Below, piece after piece: positions 9,938-20,168 of a DNA stretch of 64,000 bases. Source of the stretch: Paramyrothecium sp. XJ0827 (Eukaryota; Ascomycota; Sordariomycetes; Hypocreales; Stachybotryaceae); assembly GCA_020881915.1 (NCBI GenBank), contig JAJFPB010000009.1, forward strand, positions 744,001 through 808,000, read 5' to 3'. Under the pieces are notes generated by a model. That model saw only the letters and a list, made by a program, of their open reading frames with translations. It searched no databases and was not told where the DNA came from. Numbering within the stretch: position 1 is the first letter of the stretch; every line of letters begins with the position of its first letter. The translations under genes were made by a program, and so were the position numbers.

Positions 9938-12154
9938 ATGGAGCACCCTCTTCAGAACTGGCTCCTCTCCATTATTTTCTTCGCTTTCGTTGTTGGATGC
10001 ATCAGCCTTTTCTTCTTCATCATGGACCTTATAACCTCCCTATTCATCCACGTCTCTGACAAAACCCTGATCCCCAGCGCCCAAGCCATACAGTCATGGA
10101 TCTCATCGCTTTTCCTCTGGGTCTTTCAGCACCTCATCGACCGCCCCGTCGCTCAAGCCAGCTACTTCGTCATTCGTGTCACCGGCAGAGACGTCTCGAA
10201 CATGGACACCTCCCATCACCATCTTGCGACGACGCTTCTTTGGTTCTTTCTGGGAATGTTCCTTATCGTCCTCACCATGCGCGCTGCTAAACGGCTCTTT
10301 TCCTACCTGGCCGGCTTGTACTTCGCTTTGAACTCTGAAATTCGGCGTGCACTTGAGATCAAAGCATGGCACTGGTTGCGAAAGTTTTCATGGTCAGCAG
10401 TTATCATCCTCTTGATTTCTCCGTTCTGCTACACGATCGGATTTGCGAGCATCGAGTATCTTCTCATGTCCCATTTTGCCTATCTCCTGCTAGCACACTA
10501 CTGGTCGGCGACCAAGCGAATTTATGCTCTGGTGTCATGGTTGGACCATCCAGACCAGACCTATCAGGTGTTCCCGTCCGAACAAGAGCAACAAACTTCA
10601 CAGTCGCCCATTGAGGAGGTTATGAAGCCTCATTTACCAACTACGAGACCCCAGCAGCCTTCACAGTCACCCATCGAGGAGGTTATGAAGCCTCGCTTCC
10701 CAACTACGAAACCCCAGCAGCCACGAGCATCCCATACCATACCACCAGGGCGCAAACCTCCCGGTGCAAAATATTTTGTGCCTTCGAACAAGAAAATGCA
10801 CCCGCCTCCTCTCAACCCTACTGCTGTTATTACAAACACCTCCGAACCAACCTCTACCGTCGTTCTGCAACCTGACCACACGAACAAGCTTGAGCGCGAC
10901 CCGACCATCGAGCAGAGACGTCGCACCCCCGGGTCTTCGTTTTGTATGAAGCCCTCAGATGAGTGTTGGAAGAATGAGCGCGACGTCCAGAGCCTGCGGA
11001 ACTTGTCCAAGAAACGCGAAGCCGACATTCTAGCGTTCAAGGCCAAAGCCCATGCCGAGACGGAGCATCGAATCCTGGGGAAAGACATCGAGATTGGGCG
11101 ACTAGAATTTCGCCTGACGATGCAACGTTTGCAAACGGAACACGCAGAAGTCTTGGCTCAGATACGACCTCAACTGGCTAACGCGTGCAAGACACCCAGC
11201 GGCAAACTGAACGACACACCTCTCGCCGAGAAGCCAAACGCAGAAACCACTGCTGGCTCAGCTGCTTCGGGAAATGCGACACTGGAGCTCCAGGAGACTG
11301 TTGCTAGACTTGTCCGCGACTTACACGAAGAACAAAACAAGGTGACAGGACTTGAGCAGAAACTAGCAGACTCGCAAAAGCTCGCCGAGCTGTTTCGCCA
11401 ACAGCGAGAAGACGCAAATGATAGACGACGATCAGACCAAGCCAAATCACAAATGGAAATCAAGCACCTGGAAAACCAACTTGCTGCAGAGAGAGGGTGC
11501 AAGGCACAGCTTGAAGAGCAACTGAAAGTCAAGGCGTCGAAGAAGCATACGACGAAGAAACAGTCGTCCAAGAAGCAGGCGTCGCGCGAAGCAGCAGAGC
11601 CACGGGAAGACATCACCAGTGCCCAGACCGAAGGGGCCTCAACTAGCGGCGACCAAAACTCTTTGCAAAACCTCGAATCGCAGTCAGAGAAAGGGAAGCA
11701 CAAAGCTGTTAGCAGTGCCGACAAGGCCGTCGGGAAAACAGCAACGGATCGCCTTGATGGCGCAGTAGCTTCTGGACAGCTAACGCCTCTTGATACCAGG
11801 CACACTTCGAAGGATGTGCCAACCACCAAACCTGCCAACCATTCGACACCAAAGGTGAAGATCACTCTTCACACCAATAGATCCACAGCAGGTCCATCAC
11901 AGTCTGAAAAGCCTACTCTAGAACAACGACAAGAGGAGAGGGTGCAACAGATGCCCCCCAACCAAGGAGCCGGCAGCCTCAAAGTCCAGAAGCCGCAGCC
12001 AAAGGACACAGCTCAGGACAAACACGAGACAAGCCAGCTACAGGGTGAAATACCCGTGACACCACGTGGTAAGAAGCTCAACGACGCGCAGCCCGTGGAG
12101 GGGCAAGAATACGTTGCGACCCAGTCAACAACCCCGATGCAGGAGTCGACATAG
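9938..12154 (+). CDS. Multi-pass membrane protein with coiled-coil tail, ending at in-frame TAG
   Basis: From Met at 9938 (CATCATGG context) the frame runs 738 codons to TAG. Hydrophobic stretches at about residues 8-35, 92-115 and 148-190 predict three to four membrane segments. After them come a Pro/Gln-rich region with two 21-residue tandem repeats beginning SQSPIEEVMKP, a coiled coil (about residues 445-535, LQETVARLVRDLHEEQNK onward), and a long hydrophilic Lys/Gln/Thr-rich tail. The architecture suggests a membrane-tethered scaffold, but no family is recognised. The same frame continues open for another 261 codons beyond the TAG with matching composition and repeats (see 12155-12937). 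This indicates a nonsense change or an unrecognised intron: a GTAAGA donor at 12069 with an AG at 12199-12200 would remove 132 nt, including the TAG, in frame. Confidence 0.65.
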   Translation: MEHPLQNWLLSIIFFAFVVGCISLFFFIMDLITSLFIHVSDKTLIPSAQAIQSWISSLFLWVFQHLIDRPVAQASYFVIRVTGRDVSNMDTSHHHLATTLLWFFLGMFLIVLTMRAAKRLFSYLAGLYFALNSEIRRALEIKAWHWLRKFSWSAVIILLISPFCYTIGFASIEYLLMSHFAYLLLAHYWSATKRIYALVSWLDHPDQTYQVFPSEQEQQTSQSPIEEVMKPHLPTTRPQQPSQSPIEEVMKPRFPTTKPQQPRASHTIPPGRKPPGAKYFVPSNKKMHPPPLNPTAVITNTSEPTSTVVLQPDHTNKLERDPTIEQRRRTPGSSFCMKPSDECWKNERDVQSLRNLSKKREADILAFKAKAHAETEHRILGKDIEIGRLEFRLTMQRLQTEHAEVLAQIRPQLANACKTPSGKLNDTPLAEKPNAETTAGSAASGNATLELQETVARLVRDLHEEQNKVTGLEQKLADSQKLAELFRQQREDANDRRRSDQAKSQMEIKHLENQLAAERGCKAQLEEQLKVKASKKHTTKKQSSKKQASREAAEPREDITSAQTEGASTSGDQNSLQNLESQSEKGKHKAVSSADKAVGKTATDRLDGAVASGQLTPLDTRHTSKDVPTTKPANHSTPKVKITLHTNRSTAGPSQSEKPTLEQRQEERVQQMPPNQGAGSLKVQKPQPKDTAQDKHETSQLQGEIPVTPRGKKLNDAQPVEGQEYVATQSTTPMQEST
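10598..10723 (+). repeat. Two tandem 63-bp coding repeats
   Basis: Two adjacent 63-bp copies (starting at 10598 and 10661) encode 21-residue units of the form SQSPIEEVMKPxxPTTxPQQP. Differences are few and partly synonymous, and the length is a multiple of three, so the repeat preserves the frame. This is typical of recent slippage or unequal exchange in a disordered linker. Confidence 0.85.
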
Positions 12155-12937
12155 GAGTCGACGCAACAGGGAGTTTCACAGCACTTTGAGCCGCAGCCAG
12201 AGGTTTCCCAACCATTTTACGTCGACCCAGAGCTTATGGTTTGCGCTGAACCGCAGCCACATTACGTACCCCAGCCAGGCGAACTGAATGAACCAGATGA
12301 CCTCGATCGCATGCTAGACGAGCTCCTGGACAACACGGCTCAAGAGCCGCATGTGATCCAACAGAAGTTCGAGTTGAATCAGGTTCAGCAAAGCGAGGTG
12401 GACGAGCCCCTAACCAACACGGCTCAAGAGCTAGATGCTATCCAACAGAATTCCGAGTTGAATCAAGTTCAGCAAAGCGAGGTGGACGAGATGGTCCAGA
12501 TGTTACTGGAGGCCGACCGACTCGAGTTAATGCTCGAGCATATCCCGATGCCGGATAATGCCATGAATGAAGACGAGCTCCAAGCCGAGCAGGTTGACCT
12601 TGGTCAGGGACAGAGTGACCAGAATTGCCCCAGCACTTTAAATTCGAAGCTTAGGAAAGCGATCGCTGCGCAGGAGGCCAGTGCCGAGGAGCAGCAAACA
12701 GAGGGACAGCCAGCCAACGTACTGGCAGCCAAAGCACCGGCGGTCAAAGGCCAGCCAACGACACCCCGGCGCAAGCGTACATCCCCAAAGCAGAACCACT
12801 CGCCAACCTCGTCGCAGAAGAAAATCACCAAAAAGAACAACAAACCAATTGGGCGAGCACGCCAAGGGGTGGTGAAACGGGCGAGCAGCTGCCCACGTGC
12901 AGAGGGGCTGCTGCGCATGGAGGCGCTCTGGACGTAA
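12155..12937 (+). pseudogene. Same-frame continuation of the membrane/coiled-coil gene after the TAG
   Basis: The frame is open for 260 codons immediately after the TAG at 12152-12154 and ends at a stop at 12935-12937. The boundary reads QEST-stop-EST-QQ, so restoring Gln at the stop (CAG to TAG is a single C-to-T change in a CpA context) would make a tandem QEST. Acidic Gln-rich sequence, two 28-residue repeats and a basic C-terminus with TPRRKRTSPKQ and KKITKKNNK resemble the tail upstream. It is best read as the C-terminal third of one protein of about 1000 residues, either severed by a nonsense mutation or joined by an intron. An independent small gene starting at Met 12236 is less likely. 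Confidence 0.55.
12332..12499 (+). repeat. Two tandem 84-bp coding repeats
   Basis: Copies begin at 12332 and 12416, exactly 84 bp apart. Each encodes a 28-residue Gln/Glu-rich unit starting NTAQE and containing ELNQVQQSEVDE. The copies are nearly identical at the DNA level, and the frame is conserved. This supports the region past the TAG having been translated when the duplication was fixed. Confidence 0.85.
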
Positions 12938-14783
12938 AAAGGTCGATCAGCATGCGCACTACTGGCAGCCCTACACGCCTTAGGAGTTGCTCATGCACGG
13001 CCGTGCGGACTTGAGAGACGTGCGAAGGGTGACGGAGGGTATGAAGAATGCTTACGACGGATGGGAGAGTTTAGGTTTGGGCCGAGTCAACGCTGGTGTG
13101 GAAAAAGGGTCGTGAGTGGACGGACCGACGCGGGTATCGACGGGCCTGTATTTTGGCGATGGATTGAAGTTCGCCCGACTGGCCAAATGATAGCTTATGG
13201 TCTTGTGGCAGTGACATTTACGTTGTGACATTCTAGTTTGCCCGATCACGACAGGTGACGTGAGTGCACCAATGGATGTTCCACTCAGGTTTGTATCCGG
13301 AGAGAAGATCTCGGCTCTCGTCTCCCAGGGCTGAGTCAAACGGCGCCGGGGGGACTTAGTATCGAGGGTCTGGGGGTAGTGTGGGATGCCTTTCCCAACT
13401 GGGTAGATGCTGGATAGCTATAGCTTTGCAACACGAGGGCATTTACGTTTAGGAACTTGCTAGCTCCGCCTAGTAGGCGTTGGCAGATTAATAAATCCGC
13501 TTGAACTTTTGCTGTGAAAGGTTAGTCTTCCGGTTGCTGTTTCACAACCTCCACGAGTCAACGGAAGCTTCGCCGTGGGCTGCTGTGTTTCGGGATGTGG
13601 GCGCCGGCCGCGTGCGGTGGCTGGCATGCGGCTTCCATGTCACTTTTGCAACTCCGCACACCTCCCCCAGACTACAGTAGCAGTTGTGGGCGGCCCTGTG
13701 CTGCCGGCATGACAACGGCAGGGACGGGGTTCCGGAAGATGCGGGTCCGGATGCGACGCTCGTGCTGCCCTTATGCCGCGAGACACGACTCCCGGAACCG
13801 TGATGCTGGTGCGATAACACGGCAGCGTCGAAAGAGGCCCATGTCCTTATAAGGGGAAACCGGGGACACGTCCCGCCGCACACCCACCCGGCCTTTTCGC
13901 CGTCCCACCCAGCGGCGTGGATACCGACAGCCTTTTAGCGGTGTCGGACCGGTAGCTACATGAGACGGCGTTCTGTGGCGCCAACCCTGCCGCAGGATGC
14001 GGGATTTAAGACCAAGACCGGTAAGGGGAACCGGGCTTCCAGATGGTTCGACCGGTACTTTATATCTCCTGCTGCTTTTCCGAACACACTTCGGAGGGCT
14101 CGGGAACGCCTGGTGGGCGTCACAGAGGCGAGGCGTTCGTGTCCGCGGGACAGTTGTTGGCGAGTTTCCAAGACGGACGGCTGTCCCCGTGAGAATCCCA
14201 TGATTAAACTTCCGGAGGCAACCTCCGAATAATTAAGGCTTGACTTTATGCTTTTTCAGAATACCGGTTTTACACATTCGCGGAAGGGGAAAGGGGGGAA
14301 GAATGTTGAGAATTGCTTCTGGGCCGAAACTCCGCGAACCGAACCAGTAGACGGAAGGGAAGAAAAACAACCATCGAATCACGTTCAATTACGAAGTTTG
14401 TGCCGGGCAGTTGCAAAGTAAGGTAGGGAAGGGGAAAAAAACCAGAGGACGATCAGGCTCTATCTCCACCACCATCCCCTCCCTTCTTGGTGATGAAGCG
14501 ACAGATCGGCCGTTCGGGGACCCATTCTAAGCTTTCACACCGGAAGGGAACGGGAGAGAGAAATAGCTTCGGTAAAACCACACGACTCAAACGGGAAAGG
14601 GAAACGAAACCCGGGGGCCGGGGGGTCGACGTGGGCAGAAGGGAAAAGAATTCCGGGGTATCACGAACTACCCTCCCTTGTCCGTGTCCGTGGGTTCGAG
14701 AGGCCGCGGGAGCGAAAGAGGGTTTTGGTTTTCACGGGGCTACAAGACCAAAAGCCACCTCAACGGTTTGAAGTGACGGCGCT

Positions 14784-14819
14784 CTAGACTAAAGCCGGCC
14801 CTCGACGGCCGGTGTCTAG
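14784..14819. repeat. Inverted repeat / hairpin followed by T-run
   Basis: CTAGAC...GTCTAG forms the outer stem and CCGGCC...GGCCGG the inner stem around a five- to six-base loop, with a small internal bulge. A T-run (TTTTTCTCTC) follows directly on the plus strand. It could be a structured RNA end, a Pol III-like terminator or a chance GC-rich palindrome. No gene is visible upstream to which it would belong. Confidence 0.6.
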
Positions 14820-15252
14820 TTTTTCTCTCGGGCGGCCAGCGTTGCTCCGCCCTGTCCGACAAACCGTTTTTAATTTTTTTTTTTACTTGGTTCCCTTCCT
14901 GACCCCGCTAACAGCTCTAGCGGTGAGGAGCGAGAGGGAGGATGGAAACTGGAAGCGGTTCGGGCGAGAGCCGACATTTTGAAACGTGTTGGGAAAAGGG
15001 AACCGTGCGATCATGGAATGTGGGGTCGAGGCCGACCATCGCTATGCATCGGAACTGGGCTGAACTGGGCTGGAACTGGGATGAACTTGCAAGTAGGAAA
15101 AAGAAGAAAAAATTTAAACGGATATCGACCGAGGAGGGGCGGACGCTTGACGAATGACCACCTAACGATGACAGTCCAGGAGTGTTGCTTGGAGGTTAAT
15201 TCTCGCAGGCGTGGTGATCTGTCTCCCGTACGTACGTCTTTCACCCTCTTTG

Positions 15253-15296
15253 CTACTACTAATAGTACTGTAGTACGTAACAGTACGTAGTAGTAG
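15253..15296. repeat. Imperfect palindrome of TAC/TAG repeats
   Basis: CTACTACTAATAGTACTG on the left faces CAGTACGTAGTAGTAG on the right around a ten-base loop. The arms pair over about 14 of 16 positions. It is an intergenic palindrome of unknown significance. Confidence 0.65.
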
Positions 15297-17062
15297 CAGT
15301 AGCTCAACCGTCGTCTGGGGTAAACAGGGCCCGACGGCGACTTGGCATCGTGGATGTGGGTGTCTTGCCATGCAACTGTCAACTGTCCCACGTGTGATTC
15401 CTTGATGTGACGGTGTCATGCCCTACCACAAGGTTGTCTTTGGGGTAGCAGTGTGCAGCTACTACGGAGTGCTTCTGCGTTTTTCTTCTCTCTTTGCGAA
15501 ACAATGCTAAGCGCCATACTGCAAGCCTCGCACCGTAAATCCACAACTTACGCTCTCCTTTTCTGCGCATTGTTCGAATTGTTGCCAGGGCAATCTACTG
15601 CGGTAATTGAACCCTGGCTGATCATTGCTGTCCTTGTCCTACATCATCGCTTCGCTCGGCTTCGGGTTCGCGTTTCCCCCTCTTCTCTGATGCGTTGATG
15701 CAAACAGGGTCCTGCCGGGGAAGCCTGGAGCCTGGAGGTGGGGGACCATTGCGTTTGCCAAGGAGAACTGCTTGTCTGTATCGGGCACGTAACAGCTGCA
15801 TTAATTGCTCCTCCACTTGGCGCAAGCCGATTACTATGGGGGTGATGTGGGGCATTTGGGGTATAGATCGTGTAGTTACAAGGAATACAAAATTTGGGCT
15901 ACTTGTACTGCAGTCTAGACCGGAGGATATATGTAGTAGGCTGTATCATGGGAGTTGGAGTAAACTTGTCATGAGTTGGAGTCTAGCAAGAGTGTTAACC
16001 TCCAATACCCCGAGATGGCGCAAATGGTTGAGCGCTTTGAGGTGATTGCAGAGATAAGATTTTGCCGGCACTGCAGATCTTGACCCCTCGAGGGACCCGA
16101 CCGCGCGAGAGAGCCACGGGCGCGTGCCATTGTCCAGTGAGAAGTGAGCAGTGAGTAGGAGCCCAGAAACCCGGTTTGCAGGGCAAGGGTCCTTGTTGGC
16201 CGTGGCCTGTGGTCTGTGGTCCGTGGTCCAGATCGCCCCGAGGCGGGGTTCCTTTGTCCGATAGTCGCCTGTCCTCATTGGCGGGAGGGACGAGCGCAGG
16301 GGACAAACGGGGCCCAGATCCAGACCGACCCCCGGGCCGCTGTGGCCCCTATGACGACAGGCCCATTTCCGTGGGTGGACAATATTACTGGGACACGACC
16401 GACTTTGCTCCGTTCATCGTGATGCCCTCGTCATCGCAACGCCACCACCGCAAACCAGCGCTTCTACCTTCCCCTATCGGCTGCCCTATCCGGTTCCCAC
16501 CCAGCACCAAGCATAGGATGCCGAGGTCTACGCGGCTCGTTTTATTCTGTCCGCCCTCTTCCCCTTTCCTCCCTCCTTCGTGCCAAGCTCCAACAAACGT
16601 CTTCGCATTGCATCAACGTCAACAAGGGCCGAAGAGGCAAGCGAGCCAACCCGGCCCTAACCCGTCCCATCCACCCCAGTCCCACTATCTGTCCAGTCCC
16701 AGTTCTCGTCCCAGTTCTCGTCCCCGGTCAAGGTCATTGGAAGCCTACCTGACTATTGTGATGGTTCCTACTACCTTACCGCAGCTACACCGAGGGGCAG
16801 CACTTCTTGGAAAGCTAAGCTGAGCTAAGGTGAAGAGCTTGTGCCATCCTGATTTACACTTTCTTCTTCCCTTCCTATCTCCCGTACTGTCATGATTCAT
16901 CCTCATTCGATCCTGTGATTGACCTCTCCGTGTCTTCCGCGACCCCTACATCATCCTCCCATATGCCTGTCTCTACATCACCAAACAGTCTCCAATAACA
17001 CGCCAGCTTCTCGAGCAAACAAACACAGTGACGCCTCTCCGTTTGGCGGCCATACAGCAATC

Positions 17063-18218
17063 ATGACCCAAACACAACACAACCACCATCACCACCATGA
17101 CAACCCAATCACTCGTCTCGTCGGCAAACTCCGCCGGAACAGCGAAGCGCCTCAGCCCTACGAGTCCAAAGAGCCACACGAGAAGAAGATGAAGAAGATA
17201 ATCCGCACGCCCTCGTTCCGCTCCCAGAAGGCACCCTCGCCAGAGACCAATGGCTCCGCCTCCCCGAGCAAGTCCTATGTCAGCGACGCCGGCCTCTCCC
17301 TCGACCTCTGGAGCGCAGCCTACGACTCCTTGCGCGACCGCTCAGCCTCGGCCGGCCTCGTCATCGCCTACGAGTCTATCATCTCCCAGGAGCTGCCCGA
17401 GCACCGCAAGATCGGCGGCATCACGACAACTCTCCGTGACCACCCGGACAGCATGCGCCTCGACCTCGTCTCCTCCATCGCCTCGGCCGGCCTGCGCAAG
17501 AGGCGTGCTTCCAAGGCAAGCGACGTCGACGAGGCCGCCCGCTCCATACTCGAGTCGGCCAAGGATACGGTCGAGCTGATGCTGAACGCCTACCCGTCTG
17601 CCGCGCTGGCCTGGTGCGGCATCTGTGCTCTCACGCCGGTATGTTGCACATATGGACCCGATCGAACTTCTGAGATCAGTTCGAGTCTTGAGCTTGGCTA
17701 ACGGTCTATCCCAGCTTCTCTTAGATCCCGTAATCCAAAAGGATGAGATCCGTAGCGGCGTCGTCTTCGTCACCGGCCGCATATCCTACTACATGTTCCT
17801 CACCCAGCTCCTCCTTCCCGGCAGCTGGCGCGACAACAAGGAATTCCACGCCAAGAAGGACGAGGCCCGCGACATGGTCATTGCCCAGTACCGCCGCGTA
17901 CTCGAGTTCGAGATGAACTGCGTGTGCGCCACCGCCACCTCGTGGAACATGGCCGCCAAGAACGTCGTCGGCTGGCAGGGCCTCGGTAAATTAGACCAGA
18001 GCATCCGCGAGGGCAACGAAGAGCTGCGCAGTTTCATTCAGGAGCACTGCACTGAACCGGTCGCGGCGAGGCTAGTGGCCCTGGACCGCGACCAGGAGAC
18101 GCTGCCGCCATCATCTTCTGACATCCCCACGTCCAAAGATATGGGCGACACGGGTGCGCCTGGCGCGCCCTCTACTGGCGCCTCGTCAACGGGGTTGACA
18201 CAGATTAAGGCACAGTGA
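17063..18218 (+). CDS. Stand-alone NACHT_N (NWD N-terminal) domain protein
   Basis: Exons 17063-17638 and 17715-18218 are joined across a 76-bp intron (donor GTATGT, branch CTAAC, acceptor CCCAG), giving 359 residues in frame. After a His/basic disordered start come LSLDLWSAAYDSLRDRSASAGLVIAYESII, AYPSAALAWCGICALTPLLLDPVIQ and SRISYYMF-like blocks (here GRISYYMFLTQLLLPG). These correspond to the NACHT_N domain (PF17100) that normally precedes NACHT and WD/ankyrin repeats in fungal NLR-like proteins. Here the protein ends in a disordered Ser/Gly/Pro tail, and no Walker A motif, NACHT or repeats follow within 1.3 kb. It is therefore a single-domain member, possibly a partner, decoy or signalling adaptor of a full NLR. 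That role is inference; the domain assignment is moderately secure. Confidence 0.78.
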
Positions 18219-18886
18219 GGCAGTGCCATGAAATCAATGTACTACCCCGATGGCTCCGTGGCAGGACACGCAAGGCCTTGTATGAGTATCCAACAATGCC
18301 TGGCGCATTGTCATCGTTGAGCTCCAGCACAGCTTGCTTGCATTTGTATTATATGAACAGCATGTTTGAATAGCGATCATAGATCATGACGCATGAGGAT
18401 CACACGAAAAACAGTTATAGAAATAACAGCGATGCAGCATCAGCCTGTCAATACGAGACATTCAGAAAAGCCATGGTGTTCGGCCGTGAGTCGAGGTCGA
18501 TGCGTGACTGCCCACTTGATCACCTGCAACTACATTACCTTAACCTCTGTCAAACTCCTTGAACAGGTGTAACTGGGAGTGATTTTGTTCCATCGAATCA
18601 ATGGGCCGCGAAGGGCGATGTTGCGCAAACCGGAAGACTGACGCGAAGATGGTGTCCTAGGATGTAAGACAGAATCACAAACAAGCTAGAATTCCCACCA
18701 AACTCTTCACGGAATCGCTGTAAGCTGGACCTGGAAATAAGAAAAGAAGCGTATGAGACTCGTCTATATAAACCTCGACAAATGCCATGCCGTGTGGTTT
18801 TCCTTTTCTCCCATATTAGTTCCTCTCGCAACAACTCACAACGAGACGATAAAGCAAAGCGAACACCAAAGCCTTCTACCCACAAA
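18219..18886. other. Spacer and probable promoter of the small gene at 18887
   Basis: No protein-coding feature was recognised. A TATATAAA box lies at about 18765-18772. It is followed by a CA/A-rich leader (CAACAACTCACAACG...) typical of an ascomycete 5' untranslated region directly before the ATG at 18887. Confidence 0.5.
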
Positions 18887-19069
18887 ATGGCAAGCCAACA
18901 CTTGACACCGTCGCTCGTTGAGACTGGCCTTATCGAGACAGTCGACAACGCGCCGCCCCCGATCATTCGCTTCGTCTGCCCGGTCTGCAAGCGGGCCAGC
19001 TGCGTGTGTCCTCCAATACCGTTGCTACGCCGCGTGTCCATGTGGATACGCACAAAGCATGGATCTTGA
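18887..19069 (+). CDS. Candidate 60-residue protein with CPVC/CVCP cysteine cluster
   Basis: A short frame begins at ATGG in a strong context (CACAAAATGG). It sits about 115 bp downstream of a TATATAAA box and behind a CA-rich leader. The peptide contains FVCPVCKRASCVCPP, a compact cluster of four cysteines suggestive of metal binding. The next frame downstream also encodes cysteines (CPCGYAQSMDLE...), so a missed intron or frame error could make the true protein longer. There is no family match, so treat it as a candidate only. Confidence 0.35.
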   Translation: MASQHLTPSLVETGLIETVDNAPPPIIRFVCPVCKRASCVCPPIPLLRRVSMWIRTKHGS

Positions 19070-19543
19070 GTTGTCAGAGCTCTATGGATGTGGTAGTCGG
19101 TTGCCGGAGGCTTTCTCATTAGTTTTACCAGCAACGTCGGAGAGCAGACTGCCAAGAATGTTGCCGGCAAAGTCCATGAGGTTGGCCCAACAAGACGTTT
19201 TCTACAGTCTTCTCCTAGGTACGGCTAGCTCCTCCCTTTATGGTTTGATGATGGCTCGGTCACAGGTCAACACTAACAAATGGTTTTCCTAGGAGAGGGA
19301 GTTGTCGACTGGGCCAGGGATGGATTCTGAGTGTCATTTCAAACTCGTTCATGGACTTGAAATTCAAAGATGAATGGAAATCATGACGCGTCGCAATAAA
19401 AACCATTCTGTGAAACAAGATGCTTAAATTGCTACCATCGTACCGCGAACGCTCCAAACATTGGTGTTGTTACAAGACTAAAGTACAAAGAATGCTTCGG
19501 AATCTCCAGGATTGCGCTTGGAAGCATCTTGCGCTGCCCTAGC
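19070..19543. other. Intergenic spacer
   Basis: Only short frames without supporting features are present. It may contain the 3' part of the small candidate gene on its left, if that gene is spliced, and the 3' untranslated region of the secreted-protein gene on its right. Confidence 0.5.
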
Positions 19544-20168
19544 TTAGTCCTTCAGATCGATAGACTCCTCCTCCCCGAAGCACTCCATAAAGGGCGTGAT
19601 GAAGTCGGTCGTCAGGCCACGGGGGCACTGGAGACTGTCGCCGCGGCGGCGCTCGCAGCGGCCGACCCTGCGCTCGCTGCCGTCCACATCGGGGTCCCGG
19701 GCCAGGAGGTCGTAGAGGTCGCCGTCCTTCAGATAGGCAGCTGTAGTTTTCAAAATTAGTGCTTTGCTTTGATGAGTTGGCCTGAGACTTAAGGACGTAC
19801 TGAGAGTTCCAAAGCCGGTCTTGGTAATCTGGCGGGTCTCGAATGGATCACCATCGTCGAAAATCTGCAGAGATCAGTACGTGTAAGAGGCTAGACTTGC
19901 ATGGCGAAACTACCTCGAATCGAGTGACCTGATGGTCATTGGGGGCTTCGGGCCCGCAGCCGTCGCAGGAAACGCCTCCCGAGGAAGAGTCATCGGTGAA
20001 GACGATGGGCGAGCCGGCGTTGTCGCAGTTGATCTGAACACCGGCAGCGACAAAGTACGCGTTCTCGCCAGTGCCTCCGCCGATGGGGTCGTTGGTGGGG
20101 CCGATGAAGACCTGGAAGTTGGCGGCGACGAGGCCGGAGAAGACGAGGGCGACAAAGGTGGACTTCAT
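19544..20168 (-). CDS. Small secreted six-cysteine protein (effector-like), three exons
   Basis: Exons 19914-20168, 19801-19864 and 19544-19740 are separated by 49-bp and 60-bp GT-AG introns (19865-19913, 19741-19800) and give a 171-residue frame. The first 16 residues, MKSTFVALVFSGLVAA, form a clear signal peptide. The mature part has exactly six cysteines (48, 68, 71, 135, 145, 160), including a CDGC motif, consistent with three disulfides in the cell exterior or secreted space. The C-terminal third is acidic and Arg-rich. No domain is recognised. Size, secretion signal and even cysteine count fit a small secreted protein or candidate effector, and a host role cannot be shown from sequence. 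Confidence 0.75.

Larger units (their letters stand above)
12938..17062. other. 4.1-kb gene-free spacer with two hairpins
   Basis: No frame with recognisable protein features was found on either strand. The segment from about 14270 to 14720 is purine-rich with repeated GGGAAGGG/GGGAAAGG runs. Two hairpin-forming inverted repeats (14784-14819 and 15253-15296) are listed separately. The last kilobase is pyrimidine-rich and CA-rich and probably contains the promoter and leader of the NACHT_N gene. Confidence 0.55.

Noticed and set aside
13542..14771. Small frames and purine-rich stretch as a retroelement LTR
   Set aside because: No polymerase or integrase motifs, no matched terminal repeats and no primer-binding site could be found by eye.
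16176..16823. 215-codon plus-strand frame upstream of the NACHT_N gene
   Set aside because: Composition is Pro/Ser/Arg low-complexity typical of promoter DNA, with no family motif. Better read as the promoter/leader region.
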